This document shows positions 15,481-23,770 of a stretch of 64,000 bases of DNA, one piece after another. Each line of letters opens with the position of its first letter. Position 1 is the first letter of the stretch. Below the pieces are notes generated by a model. It ran no database searches. It saw nothing but the letters and a program-made list of their open reading frames with translations, and had not been told where the DNA came from. Made by a program: the position numbers and the translations under genes. Source of the stretch: a bacterium (GTDB lineage: Bacteria > Bacillota > Clostridia > Oscillospirales > Ruminococcaceae); NCBI GenBank assembly GCA_004561545.1, contig SFVK01000004.1:1-64000 (forward strand), in the 5' to 3' direction.

Positions 15481-17274
15481 TCATCCCTGCATTTTTGCGG
15501 CATTCCACCACTCGGCCACCGCACGCATCACGGGTGCCGCGTTGGAGCCGCCGCCCCCGTATTCCAGCACGATGGCGGCGGCAAACTGGGGGTCATCTGC
15601 CGGGCCGTAGCCGATGAGAACCGAGTTGGTGTAATGGTCCCCATTTGCCAGGGTGGCGGGCAGCTGGGGGCTGCCGGTCTTGCAGGCCAGCGGGATGGGG
15701 GATTCCCGCAAGGCCGAGAGGGTCTGCGCCATCTGCTTCATGCCTTCCCGGATGGGGCCGAACACCGTCTCCCCGCCGGGCGCACAGGCCAGCTCGGTGT
15801 TTTGCCACTGCCACACAGGATTTCCGCCGCCGTCCAGTGCTGCTTGGGCAAAGTGCAGGGCGGGGCGGCTGCCGTTGCGGGCCAGTGTGCAGGCGTAAGC
15901 CGCCAGCTGCACCGGGGTAACGGCGGTATTGCCCTGACCGATGGCCGCCATCAGGGTCAGACCGGACTGAAAGTTTTCGTCCGTGGACCAGGTGAGCTGG
16001 CCCTGCGCCTCCGGCAGCTCCACACCGGTGGACGCGCCCAGACCCAGAAGCTGGGCGGTGGCGGAAAAATTGTCCACCCCCAGGCGGCGGCCCACATCAT
16101 AGAAATAGATGTTGCAGCTATGGCGCAGCGCCGTGAGCAGGTTGACCGTGCCGCTGTGGCCCAGCTGAAGGCAGCGGGGCTGATACCCGGAGTAATAGAG
16201 ATACCGCCCGGTACAGGGAACGGTGCTGTCCGGCGTGATGACGCCCGCCGCCAGCGCCGAGGCCGCCACCGCCGGCTTGAAGGCGGAGCCGGGGGCGTAG
16301 AGCCCGGTGAGGGTGCGGTCCACCAGCGGCGACCCGTCGGCATGGGTGAGGGCGGCATAGTTCTGCCGCCAGCCCGAAAGATCATACCCCGGCAGGCTCA
16401 CCGCCGCCACAATGCCGCCGGTGCGGACGTCCACCACCACGGCGGCCGCAGCGCGGACTTCCCTGCCCTTGCCTGCGGGCCTGGTGGTGCGCAGCACCTC
16501 CATCTGCGCTTCCAGCGCCTGCCGCAGCGTGCGCTGCAAATCCGCATCCAGCGTCAGAACCAGGGTATTGCCCGCCTGGGGTGTTTGGGTGACGGTCTGC
16601 TCCCGGGCGCCGGTGCTGCGGTCCGCCGTCACCTTCAGCGTACCGTCCCGGCCCCGGAGCAGTCCGTCGCAGGCGGACTCCACCCCCCACTGGCCGATTT
16701 CGGCATCCATCGAAAGTCCCTGGTCCCGCAGGGTCTGCCACTGGGTTTCATTCATGGGGCCGGTGCCGCCCAGCAGGTGGGGCGCCAGGTCCCCCTGGGG
16801 CCAGCTGCGGCTCCCCCGGGCCGTCAGCCGCACGGCGCCGCTCTGGGGCAGGCCGGCATCCAACAGCGCCTGCCGCTCTTCGCCGGTCAGATTGCGGGCA
16901 ATGGTCAGTTCCCCCGCCGAGACGGCAGAACAAAAGGCGGCAAGCTGTGTTTCCACATCCTTGCCGCCCAGATTGAGCTGTTCCAGTGTTTTGAGGGTTT
17001 GCTGCAGATCGGTGCCCGGCGGGGCCGGAACACACAGGGCGAGGTCATACACCGTGGTATCCCGCGCCAGAACCGTGCCGTTGTGGTCGGTGATATCCCC
17101 CCGGGCCGCCGGCAGCGTCACGGAATAGCTGGTCTGGCCCGCTTCCCGGACTTTTTCGGCGTAATGGTCCGCCATGATAAACTGCATCCAGACCAGCCGC
17201 GCCAGAAAGACCGCAAACACCACGGCGCAGAGCACCAGCAACACCCACACACGGCGTTTTCCGTTTTTCTTCAT
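15481..17274 (-). CDS. mrdA: Class B penicillin-binding protein (PBP2/MrdA type transpeptidase)
   Basis: A 597-residue cell-wall transpeptidase with a short cytoplasmic Lys/Arg-rich start and one membrane anchor (about 8-30). An N-terminal PBP dimerisation domain (about 50-250) follows, then the penicillin-binding domain (about 270-590). Active-site motifs are clear: SxxK with Ser330-Lys333 (GSAFKP), SxN with Ser386-Asn388 (HSCNIYF) and KTG at 532-534. It should cross-link peptidoglycan during elongation in the rod complex. The gene lies 30 bases after mreC on the same strand, supporting the MrdA/PBP2 assignment over SpoVD or FtsI. GGGGAGGTG precedes the ATG. Confidence 0.88.
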   Translation of the reverse strand: MKKNGKRRVWVLLVLCAVVFAVFLARLVWMQFIMADHYAEKVREAGQTSYSVTLPAARGDITDHNGTVLARDTTVYDLALCVPAPPGTDLQQTLKTLEQLNLGGKDVETQLAAFCSAVSAGELTIARNLTGEERQALLDAGLPQSGAVRLTARGSRSWPQGDLAPHLLGGTGPMNETQWQTLRDQGLSMDAEIGQWGVESACDGLLRGRDGTLKVTADRSTGAREQTVTQTPQAGNTLVLTLDADLQRTLRQALEAQMEVLRTTRPAGKGREVRAAAAVVVDVRTGGIVAAVSLPGYDLSGWRQNYAALTHADGSPLVDRTLTGLYAPGSAFKPAVAASALAAGVITPDSTVPCTGRYLYYSGYQPRCLQLGHSGTVNLLTALRHSCNIYFYDVGRRLGVDNFSATAQLLGLGASTGVELPEAQGQLTWSTDENFQSGLTLMAAIGQGNTAVTPVQLAAYACTLARNGSRPALHFAQAALDGGGNPVWQWQNTELACAPGGETVFGPIREGMKQMAQTLSALRESPIPLACKTGSPQLPATLANGDHYTNSVLIGYGPADDPQFAAAIVLEYGGGGSNAAPVMRAVAEWWNAAKMQG

Positions 17275-17304
17275 GGCGCACCTCCCCTGGACTCTCCGGG
17301 CCTA

Positions 17305-18027
17305 TTATACACCATCCTGCCCCGTCTTGTCACCCTCTGCGAAATACAAATAATCGGTGCCGCCGGCGGTGTCCTGCAAGATCAGTTCCGCTGTCAGGCC
17401 GGCGTCATCCAGCGCTGGCGGCGCAGCGGCGGTTCCCACCCAGTGCTCCCCCCGGGCGGTCACAACCGTATCCCCCGCCGCAGCGGCGCAGTCCCGGGGC
17501 AGGCCGGTGAGAACCAGCGCGTCGCCCCGGCGGGTGAGCACCCCCAGCGCCGGACCCACGGTACATGGCACCGCTCCGGCGCCGATGCCCGCCAGATCCA
17601 CCGCGCCGTTTTGCGCCACGGTTCCCGCAAAGCGGCCCTGCCGGTCCAGAACCGCCGCGCCGGGCGTCAGCTCCCGCCCCGGGAGAAATCCCCCCGGCCA
17701 GCGGGCCGCCACCTTGAAGGGCTGCCAGACAGCGTCCTTTGCCGCGCCGCTGCCGATCAAGTCCCGCAGGGCGGCGTTTTCCTGAGCGTCATCGGTGTGG
17801 GCGGCCAGCTGGGCGCGGAGCACAAAAATTTCCTGCCGCAGCGCCGCAGCCTGAGTTTCATAGCGCACCGCCAGGCAGTCATCCAGCCGCCGGGGCAGGT
17901 CCAGCCCCCACAACACCGCTGCCGCCGCCAGCGCCGCCGCAACCCCCGCCAGAATGGCGCACAGCCGCAGCGGCCTGTGCCGGGCCCGGCGCAGGGTCCG
18001 GCGGGAAAGGTCCAATCCGTCACGCAA
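17305..18027 (-). CDS. mreC: Rod shape-determining protein MreC
   Basis: A 240-residue bitopic membrane protein of the elongation complex. An Arg-rich cytoplasmic start is followed by one membrane helix (about 23-42), a short coiled coil (about 50-90, VRYETQAAALRQEIF) and the paired beta-barrel region (about 100-225). It is divergent and somewhat short compared with typical MreC (about 270-300 residues). The only plausible start is TTG at 18027, 9 bases after GGGAGG. It is followed by the PBP gene. The usual partners mreB (upstream) and mreD (downstream) are absent from the locus; an unrelated amidohydrolase gene diverges just upstream. Confidence 0.75.
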   Translation of the reverse strand: MRDGLDLSRRTLRRARHRPLRLCAILAGVAAALAAAAVLWGLDLPRRLDDCLAVRYETQAAALRQEIFVLRAQLAAHTDDAQENAALRDLIGSGAAKDAVWQPFKVAARWPGGFLPGRELTPGAAVLDRQGRFAGTVAQNGAVDLAGIGAGAVPCTVGPALGVLTRRGDALVLTGLPRDCAAAAGDTVVTARGEHWVGTAAAPPALDDAGLTAELILQDTAGGTDYLYFAEGDKTGQDGV

Positions 18028-18071
18028 AGCCGCTCACCTCCCGCCCCAGTGTATTCTGCCGCCGGTCAAGC

Positions 18072-18145
18072 TAGACTTTGGCGGGAAACCTGATATAATA
18101 AAAAACAAATACGGAGCGGGCAGGCAGCCGGCCTGGCCGCGCTCC
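18072..18145 (+). promoter_or_regulatory. Promoter and hairpin leader of the amidohydrolase gene
   Basis: TAGACT (18072-18077) and TATAAT (18094-18099) are 16 bp apart. The transcript leader then folds into a GC-rich hairpin closed by GGAGCG/CGCTCC (about 18113-18145), ending 16 bases before the start codon. Confidence 0.6.
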
Positions 18146-18161
18146 CGGACGGTGAAAACAC

Positions 18162-19757
18162 ATGATGGAAAAAATTTATTATAACGGAAAAATCTATCGC
18201 AGCGCCGGGCAGTTCGCCTCGGCGCTATGGGTGCGGGACGGCAAAATTTACCGCGTCGGCGGGGCGGAGCTGGCCGCACAGGCCCGGGACGCCGGTATCG
18301 CGGCCGAGGATCTGCGGGGCGCCGCCGTGGTGCCCGGCTTCAACGACTCCCACCTCCATCTGCTGGACGCGGGGCGGCTGCTGAACCAGATTGACCTTTT
18401 CGGCGTGCGCAGTGAGGAGGAGCTGGCCCGGCGCTGCGCGGAATTTATCGCGGCGCGCCAAATCCCCGCAGGCCGCACCGTCCTGGGGCTGGGCTGGAAC
18501 CAGGATTTGTTTGACCGTCCGGTGCTGCCCACCCGGGCGGCGCTGGATGCCGCCGTGCCGGATCATCCGCTGCGGCTGGACCGGGTGTGCGGTCATATCG
18601 TTGTGTGCAACACAGCGGCGCTGAACGCGGCCGGCATTGCGCCGGACACGCCCGCCCCCGCAGGCGGCAGCATCGACTGGGAACGGGGCATTCTGGGGGA
18701 CAACGCCATTGCGCTGCTGGACCCCATCCTGCCCCGGGAGACGGTGGAGGACGTGATGGCCGCCTATCAGGCCAGCCTGCCCGCCGCTGCGGCCAAAGGC
18801 ATCACCACGGCCCAGAGCTGCGACCCCCGTCCCGGCGACTGGCGCACCGTGCTGCAAGCGGTGCGGCGTCTGGACGAGGCCGGGGAACTGCCGGTGCGGC
18901 TGCATCTGCAATGCGCGCTGGATACCCCCGCCGGGCTGGAGGAATTTTTGGGGCAGTACCGCCCCGGTCAGGGCGGACGGTACTGGGAGATCGGCCAGTT
19001 AAAACTGTTTATGGACGGGTCTCTGGGTTCCCGCACCGCCCTGCTGCGGCAGGGCTACGCCGACGCCCCCGGCGCCCGCGGCCTGCAGTGCATGACCCCG
19101 GAGCAGACCCGGGCCATGGTGGAGCTGGCCCAGGCCAACGGGATGCAGGTGATCGGCCACGCCATCGGGGACGGAGCCATCGCCCAGCTGCTGGACGCCT
19201 TTGGCGAGGGCGCCAATCCGCTGCGCCACGGCGTGGTACACTGCCAGATCACCACACCGGACCTGTGGCAGCGCTTTGCGCGGGGGAACATCCTCGCCTT
19301 TGTGCAACCCATCTTTCTGGATTATGACCACACCATCGCGGCGGACCGCTGCGGCGCGGCGCTGGCCGGTACCAGCTACGCCTTTGGCACGGCGGTGCGG
19401 CTGGGGGTGCCGGTCAGCTACGGCACCGACGCGCCGGTGGAGTCCTTTGACCCCTTCCCCAACCTGTACACCGCCGTCACCCGCCGCCCGCTGGACGGCA
19501 GCGCCCCCTGGCACCCCGAGGAGTGCGTGAGCCGGGAAACTGCCCTGGACTGCTACACGCTGGGCGGTGCCTACGCCGAGGGCAGGGAAAAGAGCAAAGG
19601 CCGTCTGGAACCGGGCTTTGCAGCGGATTTTGCCGTGCTGGACCGGGATTACTTTACGGTGCCGGAGGAGGAAATCCCCCGCATTCAGGTGACCTGCACC
19701 GTGATGGACGGTCGCGAGGTCTACCGCGCTGACAACAACGAACCGGAGGAGATTTGA
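18162..19757 (+). CDS. Amidohydrolase family protein (YtcJ-like)
   Basis: A 531-residue metal-dependent hydrolase of the amidohydrolase-3/YtcJ group. The N-terminal beta domain (1-55) is followed by a barrel with the HxH metal motif in GFNDSHLHLLDAG (about 59-71). Later come metal-ligand regions such as QVIGHAIGD and the conserved YGTDAPVE near residue 425. Substrates of this group are mostly unknown (amides, N-formyl or imidazole compounds), so none is assigned. No signal peptide. Two adjacent ATG codons at 18162 and 18165 are both possible starts. The HAD phosphatase gene begins 3 bases after the stop, giving a three-gene operon with the DNA glycosylase. Confidence 0.85.
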   Translation: MMEKIYYNGKIYRSAGQFASALWVRDGKIYRVGGAELAAQARDAGIAAEDLRGAAVVPGFNDSHLHLLDAGRLLNQIDLFGVRSEEELARRCAEFIAARQIPAGRTVLGLGWNQDLFDRPVLPTRAALDAAVPDHPLRLDRVCGHIVVCNTAALNAAGIAPDTPAPAGGSIDWERGILGDNAIALLDPILPRETVEDVMAAYQASLPAAAAKGITTAQSCDPRPGDWRTVLQAVRRLDEAGELPVRLHLQCALDTPAGLEEFLGQYRPGQGGRYWEIGQLKLFMDGSLGSRTALLRQGYADAPGARGLQCMTPEQTRAMVELAQANGMQVIGHAIGDGAIAQLLDAFGEGANPLRHGVVHCQITTPDLWQRFARGNILAFVQPIFLDYDHTIAADRCGAALAGTSYAFGTAVRLGVPVSYGTDAPVESFDPFPNLYTAVTRRPLDGSAPWHPEECVSRETALDCYTLGGAYAEGREKSKGRLEPGFAADFAVLDRDYFTVPEEEIPRIQVTCTVMDGREVYRADNNEPEEI

Positions 19758-19760
19758 CTC

Positions 19761-20564
19761 ATGTCTGCCAAACTGCTTGTTCTTGACATTGACGGTACGC
19801 TGCGCCCCCGGGGCGAACCCCGCGTGCCCAAAGAAAACGCCGACGCCCTGCGCGCCGTGCAGAAGGCGGGGGTGAAAATCGCCATCGCCACCGGGCGCTG
19901 CCGGGCGGAAGTGCCCGCCCATATGCTCCGGGGCATCCGGCCGGATTACTGGATCTGTGCCGCCGGCGCCCAGGTTCTGGACCGGGCGGGGAGCGAGCTG
20001 TACACCTCCCGCATGACCCCCGAGGAGATGTATGCCCTGGTGGATTTCTGCGAAGATTATGAGTATCCGCTGGGGTTCAGCTTTTCCGACGGCGGATACG
20101 TCTATCTGGACTATCCCGCCATCCGCGCCCATGAGCAGTCCGCCGCTCTGGACGGCTGTCTGCACGACGGGGAGGACCAGGACCGTCATCTGCAGGATAT
20201 GCCTTTTGCCGCTTTTGGGATGCTGCCGCCGCAGGCCGTGGCGCGGTTTGGGGAAAAATACGGGTATCTGGGCCTGCGGTTCCTCTATTACCATGCGCAG
20301 GGCTGCGACATTCTGCGCCCGGGGCAGGACAAAGCCGTGGGACTCAAGGCGCTGCTGGATGTCGCCGGGCTGACGGCGGCGGACTGCGTGGCGGTGGGCG
20401 ACGGCCCCAACGACACCGGTATGCTGGCAATGGCCGGCGACTCCTACTGCATGGCGGACGGCGAGGCCTCCGCGCTGGCGGCGGCCCGGCACACCGGCCC
20501 CGCCGCCGCCCCCGACGGGGTGGCCCGCCTCTGCCGTGCCCTCTGGCCGGAGGCGTTCCGTTGA
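19761..20564 (+). CDS. HAD-superfamily sugar-phosphatase-like hydrolase (Cof type)
   Basis: A 267-residue HAD hydrolase with a C2B-type cap. Motif I is DIDGTLRP near the N terminus (Asp9 nucleophile, Asp11 acid/base). Motif II is the Thr in ATGRCR (about 44-49), motif III the Lys before GLKALLDVAG, and motif IV GDGPNDTGML (about 213-222). Such enzymes dephosphorylate sugar phosphates, flavin precursors or other small phosphates; no substrate can be named from sequence. It lies between the amidohydrolase and the glycosylase with 3- and 4-base junctions. The start has GGAGGAGA before the ATG. Confidence 0.87.
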   Translation: MSAKLLVLDIDGTLRPRGEPRVPKENADALRAVQKAGVKIAIATGRCRAEVPAHMLRGIRPDYWICAAGAQVLDRAGSELYTSRMTPEEMYALVDFCEDYEYPLGFSFSDGGYVYLDYPAIRAHEQSAALDGCLHDGEDQDRHLQDMPFAAFGMLPPQAVARFGEKYGYLGLRFLYYHAQGCDILRPGQDKAVGLKALLDVAGLTAADCVAVGDGPNDTGMLAMAGDSYCMADGEASALAAARHTGPAAAPDGVARLCRALWPEAFR

Positions 20565-21085
20565 GCGCCCGGCAGGAATTTACCCGCGTTGGCCCCGGCC
20601 TGCCGCCGCTGTGCGGGGACCGGGCGGGAGCGCTCATTCTGGGCAGCTTTCCCAGCCCCAAAAGCCGGGCGCAGGGATTTTATTACGGCCATCCCCGGAA
20701 CCGGTTCTGGCCGCTGATGGCGTCGCTGACCGGGGAGCCGGCGCCCACCCGGGAGGACCTGGACGCCAAGCGGGAAATCATCCTGCGCCACGATCTGGCG
20801 GTGTGGGACGTGATCCGCGCCTGCACCATCCGGGGCGCGTCGGACGCCTCCATCCGGGATGTGGAACCCAACGATCTGGCGGTGCTGATCCGCCGGCTGG
20901 GGGTAACGGCGGTTTTTTGCAACGGGACCACCAGCGGCAGGCTGTATGAGAAATACGCCCTGCCCCGCACGGGGCTGCCCGCCGTGGTGCTGCCCTCCAC
21001 CAGCCCGGCCAACGCCGCCTGGACGATGGACCGGCTGCGGCAGGCCTGGGGCGCAGCGCTGGGCCCCTTTGTAAACAATCCGTAA
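20561..21085 (+). CDS. DNA-deoxyinosine (hypoxanthine-DNA) glycosylase
   Basis: A 174-residue member of the uracil-DNA glycosylase superfamily, HDG group, which removes hypoxanthine formed by adenine deamination. Visible motifs are LILGSFPSPKS (about 25-35, the motif 1 region), GFYYGHPRNRFWPL (about 39-52, nucleotide pocket) and the C-terminal LPSTSPANA (about 145-153). It starts with TTG, overlapping the previous stop as TTGA (20561-20564). No in-frame ATG exists before the motifs, so TTG with translational coupling is the only reasonable start. The length matches the family (about 160-180). Confidence 0.85.
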   Translation: MSARQEFTRVGPGLPPLCGDRAGALILGSFPSPKSRAQGFYYGHPRNRFWPLMASLTGEPAPTREDLDAKREIILRHDLAVWDVIRACTIRGASDASIRDVEPNDLAVLIRRLGVTAVFCNGTTSGRLYEKYALPRTGLPAVVLPSTSPANAAWTMDRLRQAWGAALGPFVNNP

Positions 21086-21132
21086 AAACCGCAAAAAATG
21101 TTCCCCAAAGCCCGTTTCCACCGCAAAATTGT

Positions 21133-21161
21133 TTGCATTGCAGCCGCTTTTGCATTATAAT
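21133..21161 (+). promoter_or_regulatory. Promoter of the xpaC-telA cluster
   Basis: TTGCAT (21133-21138) and a perfect TATAAT (21156-21161) are exactly 17 bp apart, 38 bp before the xpaC-like start. No terminator is seen after the glycosylase gene. Confidence 0.75.
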
Positions 21162-21198
21162 AAAGATGTATATCCCGTTGGATGCAAAGGAGTTTTCC

Positions 21199-21828
21199 AT
21201 GAGCAAGTGGATTGAAAAGCGTTCCCGGCCGGTGCTGCCCCTCTATCTGGCCGCGCTGGTGTGGCCGGTGGGCGCACTGATTCTGCCGCCCTACCGTCTG
21301 GTCAACCTGGTGATTCTGGCAGTGCTCAGCGTTGCGGTGTATTTTATCGCAGCGCATTTCTGCCCCACCCGGGTGCAGCGGGTGGCGATGCCTTACGCCA
21401 CCGGCAGTGAGGACACCGACGCCATGCTGGCCGGCATTTCCGCCAACCTGGACGCGCTGCACAAGCTGAACGACAATATTCCCGACGCCGAGCTTTCCCG
21501 TCAGCTGGACCGGATGGAAAAGGCCGGCCGGGGCATTGTGCAGGCGGTGGAGCAAAAGCCCGACAAGGCGCGCTCGGTGGACCGGTTTGCCCGGTACTAT
21601 CTGCCAGAGGTGGTCAAAATCATGAGTTCCTATGTGCAGATGGAACAGGGCGGCATCCAGGGTGACAACGCCGCCCAGATTCTGGGCGAGGTGCGCCGCA
21701 ACGCCGCCACCATGGCCACCGCCTTTGAGAATCAGCTGGACGCCCTCTACTCCGCCGAAGCGATGGACATTTCCACCGATATTGAGGTACTGGAAAACAT
21801 CATGAAAGGCCAGAACCTGACCAAATAA
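21199..21828 (+). CDS. XpaC-like 5-bromo-4-chloroindolyl phosphate hydrolysis family protein
   Basis: A 209-residue membrane protein of the XpaC family, named for a B. subtilis gene affecting XP hydrolysis; the molecular function is unknown. Two hydrophobic helices lie near the N terminus (about 13-33 and 37-56, broken by PPYR). The rest is a soluble alpha-helical domain with coiled-coil character. AAGGAG precedes the ATG at 21199; the frame extends upstream but through the promoter. XpaC genes are typically found beside telA, as here, where telA follows after 56 bases. Confidence 0.8.
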   Translation: MSKWIEKRSRPVLPLYLAALVWPVGALILPPYRLVNLVILAVLSVAVYFIAAHFCPTRVQRVAMPYATGSEDTDAMLAGISANLDALHKLNDNIPDAELSRQLDRMEKAGRGIVQAVEQKPDKARSVDRFARYYLPEVVKIMSSYVQMEQGGIQGDNAAQILGEVRRNAATMATAFENQLDALYSAEAMDISTDIEVLENIMKGQNLTK

Positions 21829-21858
21829 CTTATATTTTTAAACAGAACTTATATTTTT
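21827..21858 (+). repeat. Short direct repeat between xpaC-like gene and telA
   Basis: AACTTATATTTTT occurs twice, at 21827-21839 and 21846-21858, 19 bp apart, in an AT-rich spacer. The first copy overlaps the xpaC-like stop. Function unknown; it could be a secondary promoter or a protein site. Confidence 0.5.
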
Positions 21859-21884
21859 GAAGAGGAAGAAAGGAACGATCTGAT

Positions 21885-23066
21885 ATGGCTGACAATGAAT
21901 TTGATTTCAATGCTCCCGCCGCCCCCTCCCTGACGCTGGACGCCGCCCCCGCCGCGCCCAGCCTGACCCTGGACCCCGAGGCGGACGCCAAGGTGGTGGA
22001 GGAAGCCAAAAAAGCCACCCCCGTCACGGTGGAGGACACGCCGCTCTCCCCCGAAGAGCAGAAGATGGTGGACGATTTTGCAGAAAAAATTGACATCACC
22101 AATTCCCAGATGGTGCTCCAGTACGGCGCCGCCAGCCAGAAAAAGCTGAGCGACTTTTCCGACACTGCCCTCTCCCGGGTGCGCACCAAGGACATGGGCG
22201 AGACCGGCAAGCTCATCACCGACCTGATCGGCGAACTGCAGGGCTTTGACGCCACCGAGGAGAGCAGTCAGAAGGGCATCTTCGGCTTTTTCAAGAAAAA
22301 GGCCAACGACCTGGAGGAGCTCAAGGTCAAATACGACAAGGCCGACGTCAATGTGGAGCGCATCAAGGCCCAGCTGGAGGACCACCAGGTGGTGCTCATG
22401 AAGGACATCGCCATGCTGGACAAAATGTACCAGCTCAATCTGGTTTATTTTAAAGAGCTGAGCATGTATATTCTGGCCGGCCGCAAGAAATTGCAGCAGG
22501 TGCGGGACACCGACCTCAAGGCCGCCCAGGAAAAAGCCCAGCGCACCGGCCTGCCGGAGGACGCCCAGGCGGCCCGGGACCTGGCCGATCAGTGCGACCG
22601 CTTTGAGAAAAAGCTCTATGATCTGGAGCTGACCCGCAACATCTCCATCCAGATGGGGCCCCAGATCCGGCTGATCCAGTCCAATGACACCATGATGGCC
22701 GAGAAAATCCAGACCACCATCGTGAACACCATCCCCCTGTGGAAGAACCAGATGGTTCTGGCCCTGGGCATGGCCCACAGCCAGCAGGCCATGCAGGCTG
22801 AGCGGGTCGTGACCGACGCCACCAACGAGCTGCTCAAGAAGAACGCCGCCACCCTCAAGCAGGGCACCATCGAGATTGCCAAGGAGTCCGAGCGGGGCGT
22901 GGTGGACATCGAGACCCTCAAACAGACCAACCAGCAGCTCATCAGCACGCTGGACGAGCTGAACAAGATCCGCGCCGACGGCAAGGCCAAGCGCGCCGCC
23001 GCCGAGCAGGAGCTGGGCCGCATTGAGGGCGAGCTCAAACAGAAACTGCTGGAAATCAACAAGTAA
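21885..23066 (+). CDS. telA: Toxic anion resistance protein TelA family
   Basis: A 393-residue soluble, mostly alpha-helical protein of the TelA/KlaA family. The family has been linked to tellurite and cell-envelope stress tolerance, though the mechanism is unresolved. The first 45 residues are acidic and repeat the phrase APSLTLD twice. The TelA domain proper runs from about 55 to 390, with long helices (DNMAEKIDIT, LDELNKIRADGKAKRAAAEQ). No membrane segment is visible. It follows the xpaC-like gene and precedes a LemA-like gene by 27 bases, so it sits in the middle of a four-gene envelope-stress-type cluster. Confidence 0.88.
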   Translation: MADNEFDFNAPAAPSLTLDAAPAAPSLTLDPEADAKVVEEAKKATPVTVEDTPLSPEEQKMVDDFAEKIDITNSQMVLQYGAASQKKLSDFSDTALSRVRTKDMGETGKLITDLIGELQGFDATEESSQKGIFGFFKKKANDLEELKVKYDKADVNVERIKAQLEDHQVVLMKDIAMLDKMYQLNLVYFKELSMYILAGRKKLQQVRDTDLKAAQEKAQRTGLPEDAQAARDLADQCDRFEKKLYDLELTRNISIQMGPQIRLIQSNDTMMAEKIQTTIVNTIPLWKNQMVLALGMAHSQQAMQAERVVTDATNELLKKNAATLKQGTIEIAKESERGVVDIETLKQTNQQLISTLDELNKIRADGKAKRAAAEQELGRIEGELKQKLLEINK

Positions 23067-23093
23067 TTTTGCAACCGGATTCAGGAGTAGCCC

Positions 23094-23735
23094 ATGGAAC
23101 TGGAACAGAACGAAACCTTTGAAATCAAAGGCCCTCAGCTTGAAGTGCTGGGCCAGGCGGAATCCAAACTGCCCGCTCCTGCCAGAAAGCGACCTATGGC
23201 CGTCCTGTTTCTGGCCGTGATGATCGCTGTGTCGGTGTTCGGCATCGGCGGGGCCCGGCTCAAAGGGAAATACAACAATGTGGTATCCATCTACACCGAG
23301 GAGTCTGACCGGCACGGCAACGGCATTCAGGGCGATTTTTCCGTACAGATGGACAACGCCGCCAATCTGACCCGCCAGTGCCAGAAGATTCTGGGGCAGG
23401 ACAGCGCCGAGTGCGTTGCCGTGAGCGGGCTGGTGGCCCAGTGGGAAACCACGCCCCGCACCCCGTCCGCCCAGTATGAGGTCATCACCCGGCTCAACGG
23501 TGCGGTGGACGCCATGTACAGCGCCGCCAAAGCCGCCGCCCGCGGGGAGGACCTTGACCGCGTGGAAGGGCTGGACGCCAATTATGTGAGCACCCAGTCC
23601 ATTCTGGAGCGGGAAATCGCCCAGAACTACACGACTGCGGCCCAGGAATACAACCAACTGGCCGGCTCCTTCCCCGCCAGCCTGATCGCCCCGCTGTGGG
23701 GTGCCGGCGAGGCGGAGCTGTTTGCGGCCCCCTGA
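23094..23735 (+). CDS. LemA-like membrane protein
   Basis: A 213-residue protein with a cytoplasmic N-terminal stretch (1-34), one membrane helix (about 35-53) and a helical outer or inner domain resembling LemA. The C-terminal signature of LemA is recognisable: AQEYNQLAGSFPASLIAPLWG (read as QEYNQL followed by SFPASLIA). Residues 55-90 replace the usual Asn-rich start with GKYNNVVSIYTEE. LemA proteins have no established biochemical role but frequently neighbour TPM-domain genes, as here. AGGAG precedes the ATG. Confidence 0.7.
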   Translation: MELEQNETFEIKGPQLEVLGQAESKLPAPARKRPMAVLFLAVMIAVSVFGIGGARLKGKYNNVVSIYTEESDRHGNGIQGDFSVQMDNAANLTRQCQKILGQDSAECVAVSGLVAQWETTPRTPSAQYEVITRLNGAVDAMYSAAKAAARGEDLDRVEGLDANYVSTQSILEREIAQNYTTAAQEYNQLAGSFPASLIAPLWGAGEAELFAAP

Positions 23736-23770
23736 CCGTCTGTTCCTGCGCTTGAGAAGGGAGGAAACCA

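Noticed and set aside
15124..18093. A 989-codon plus-strand frame opposite the PBP and MreC genes
   Set aside because: PBP active-site motifs and MreC pattern lie on the minus strand; the plus frame has no domain.
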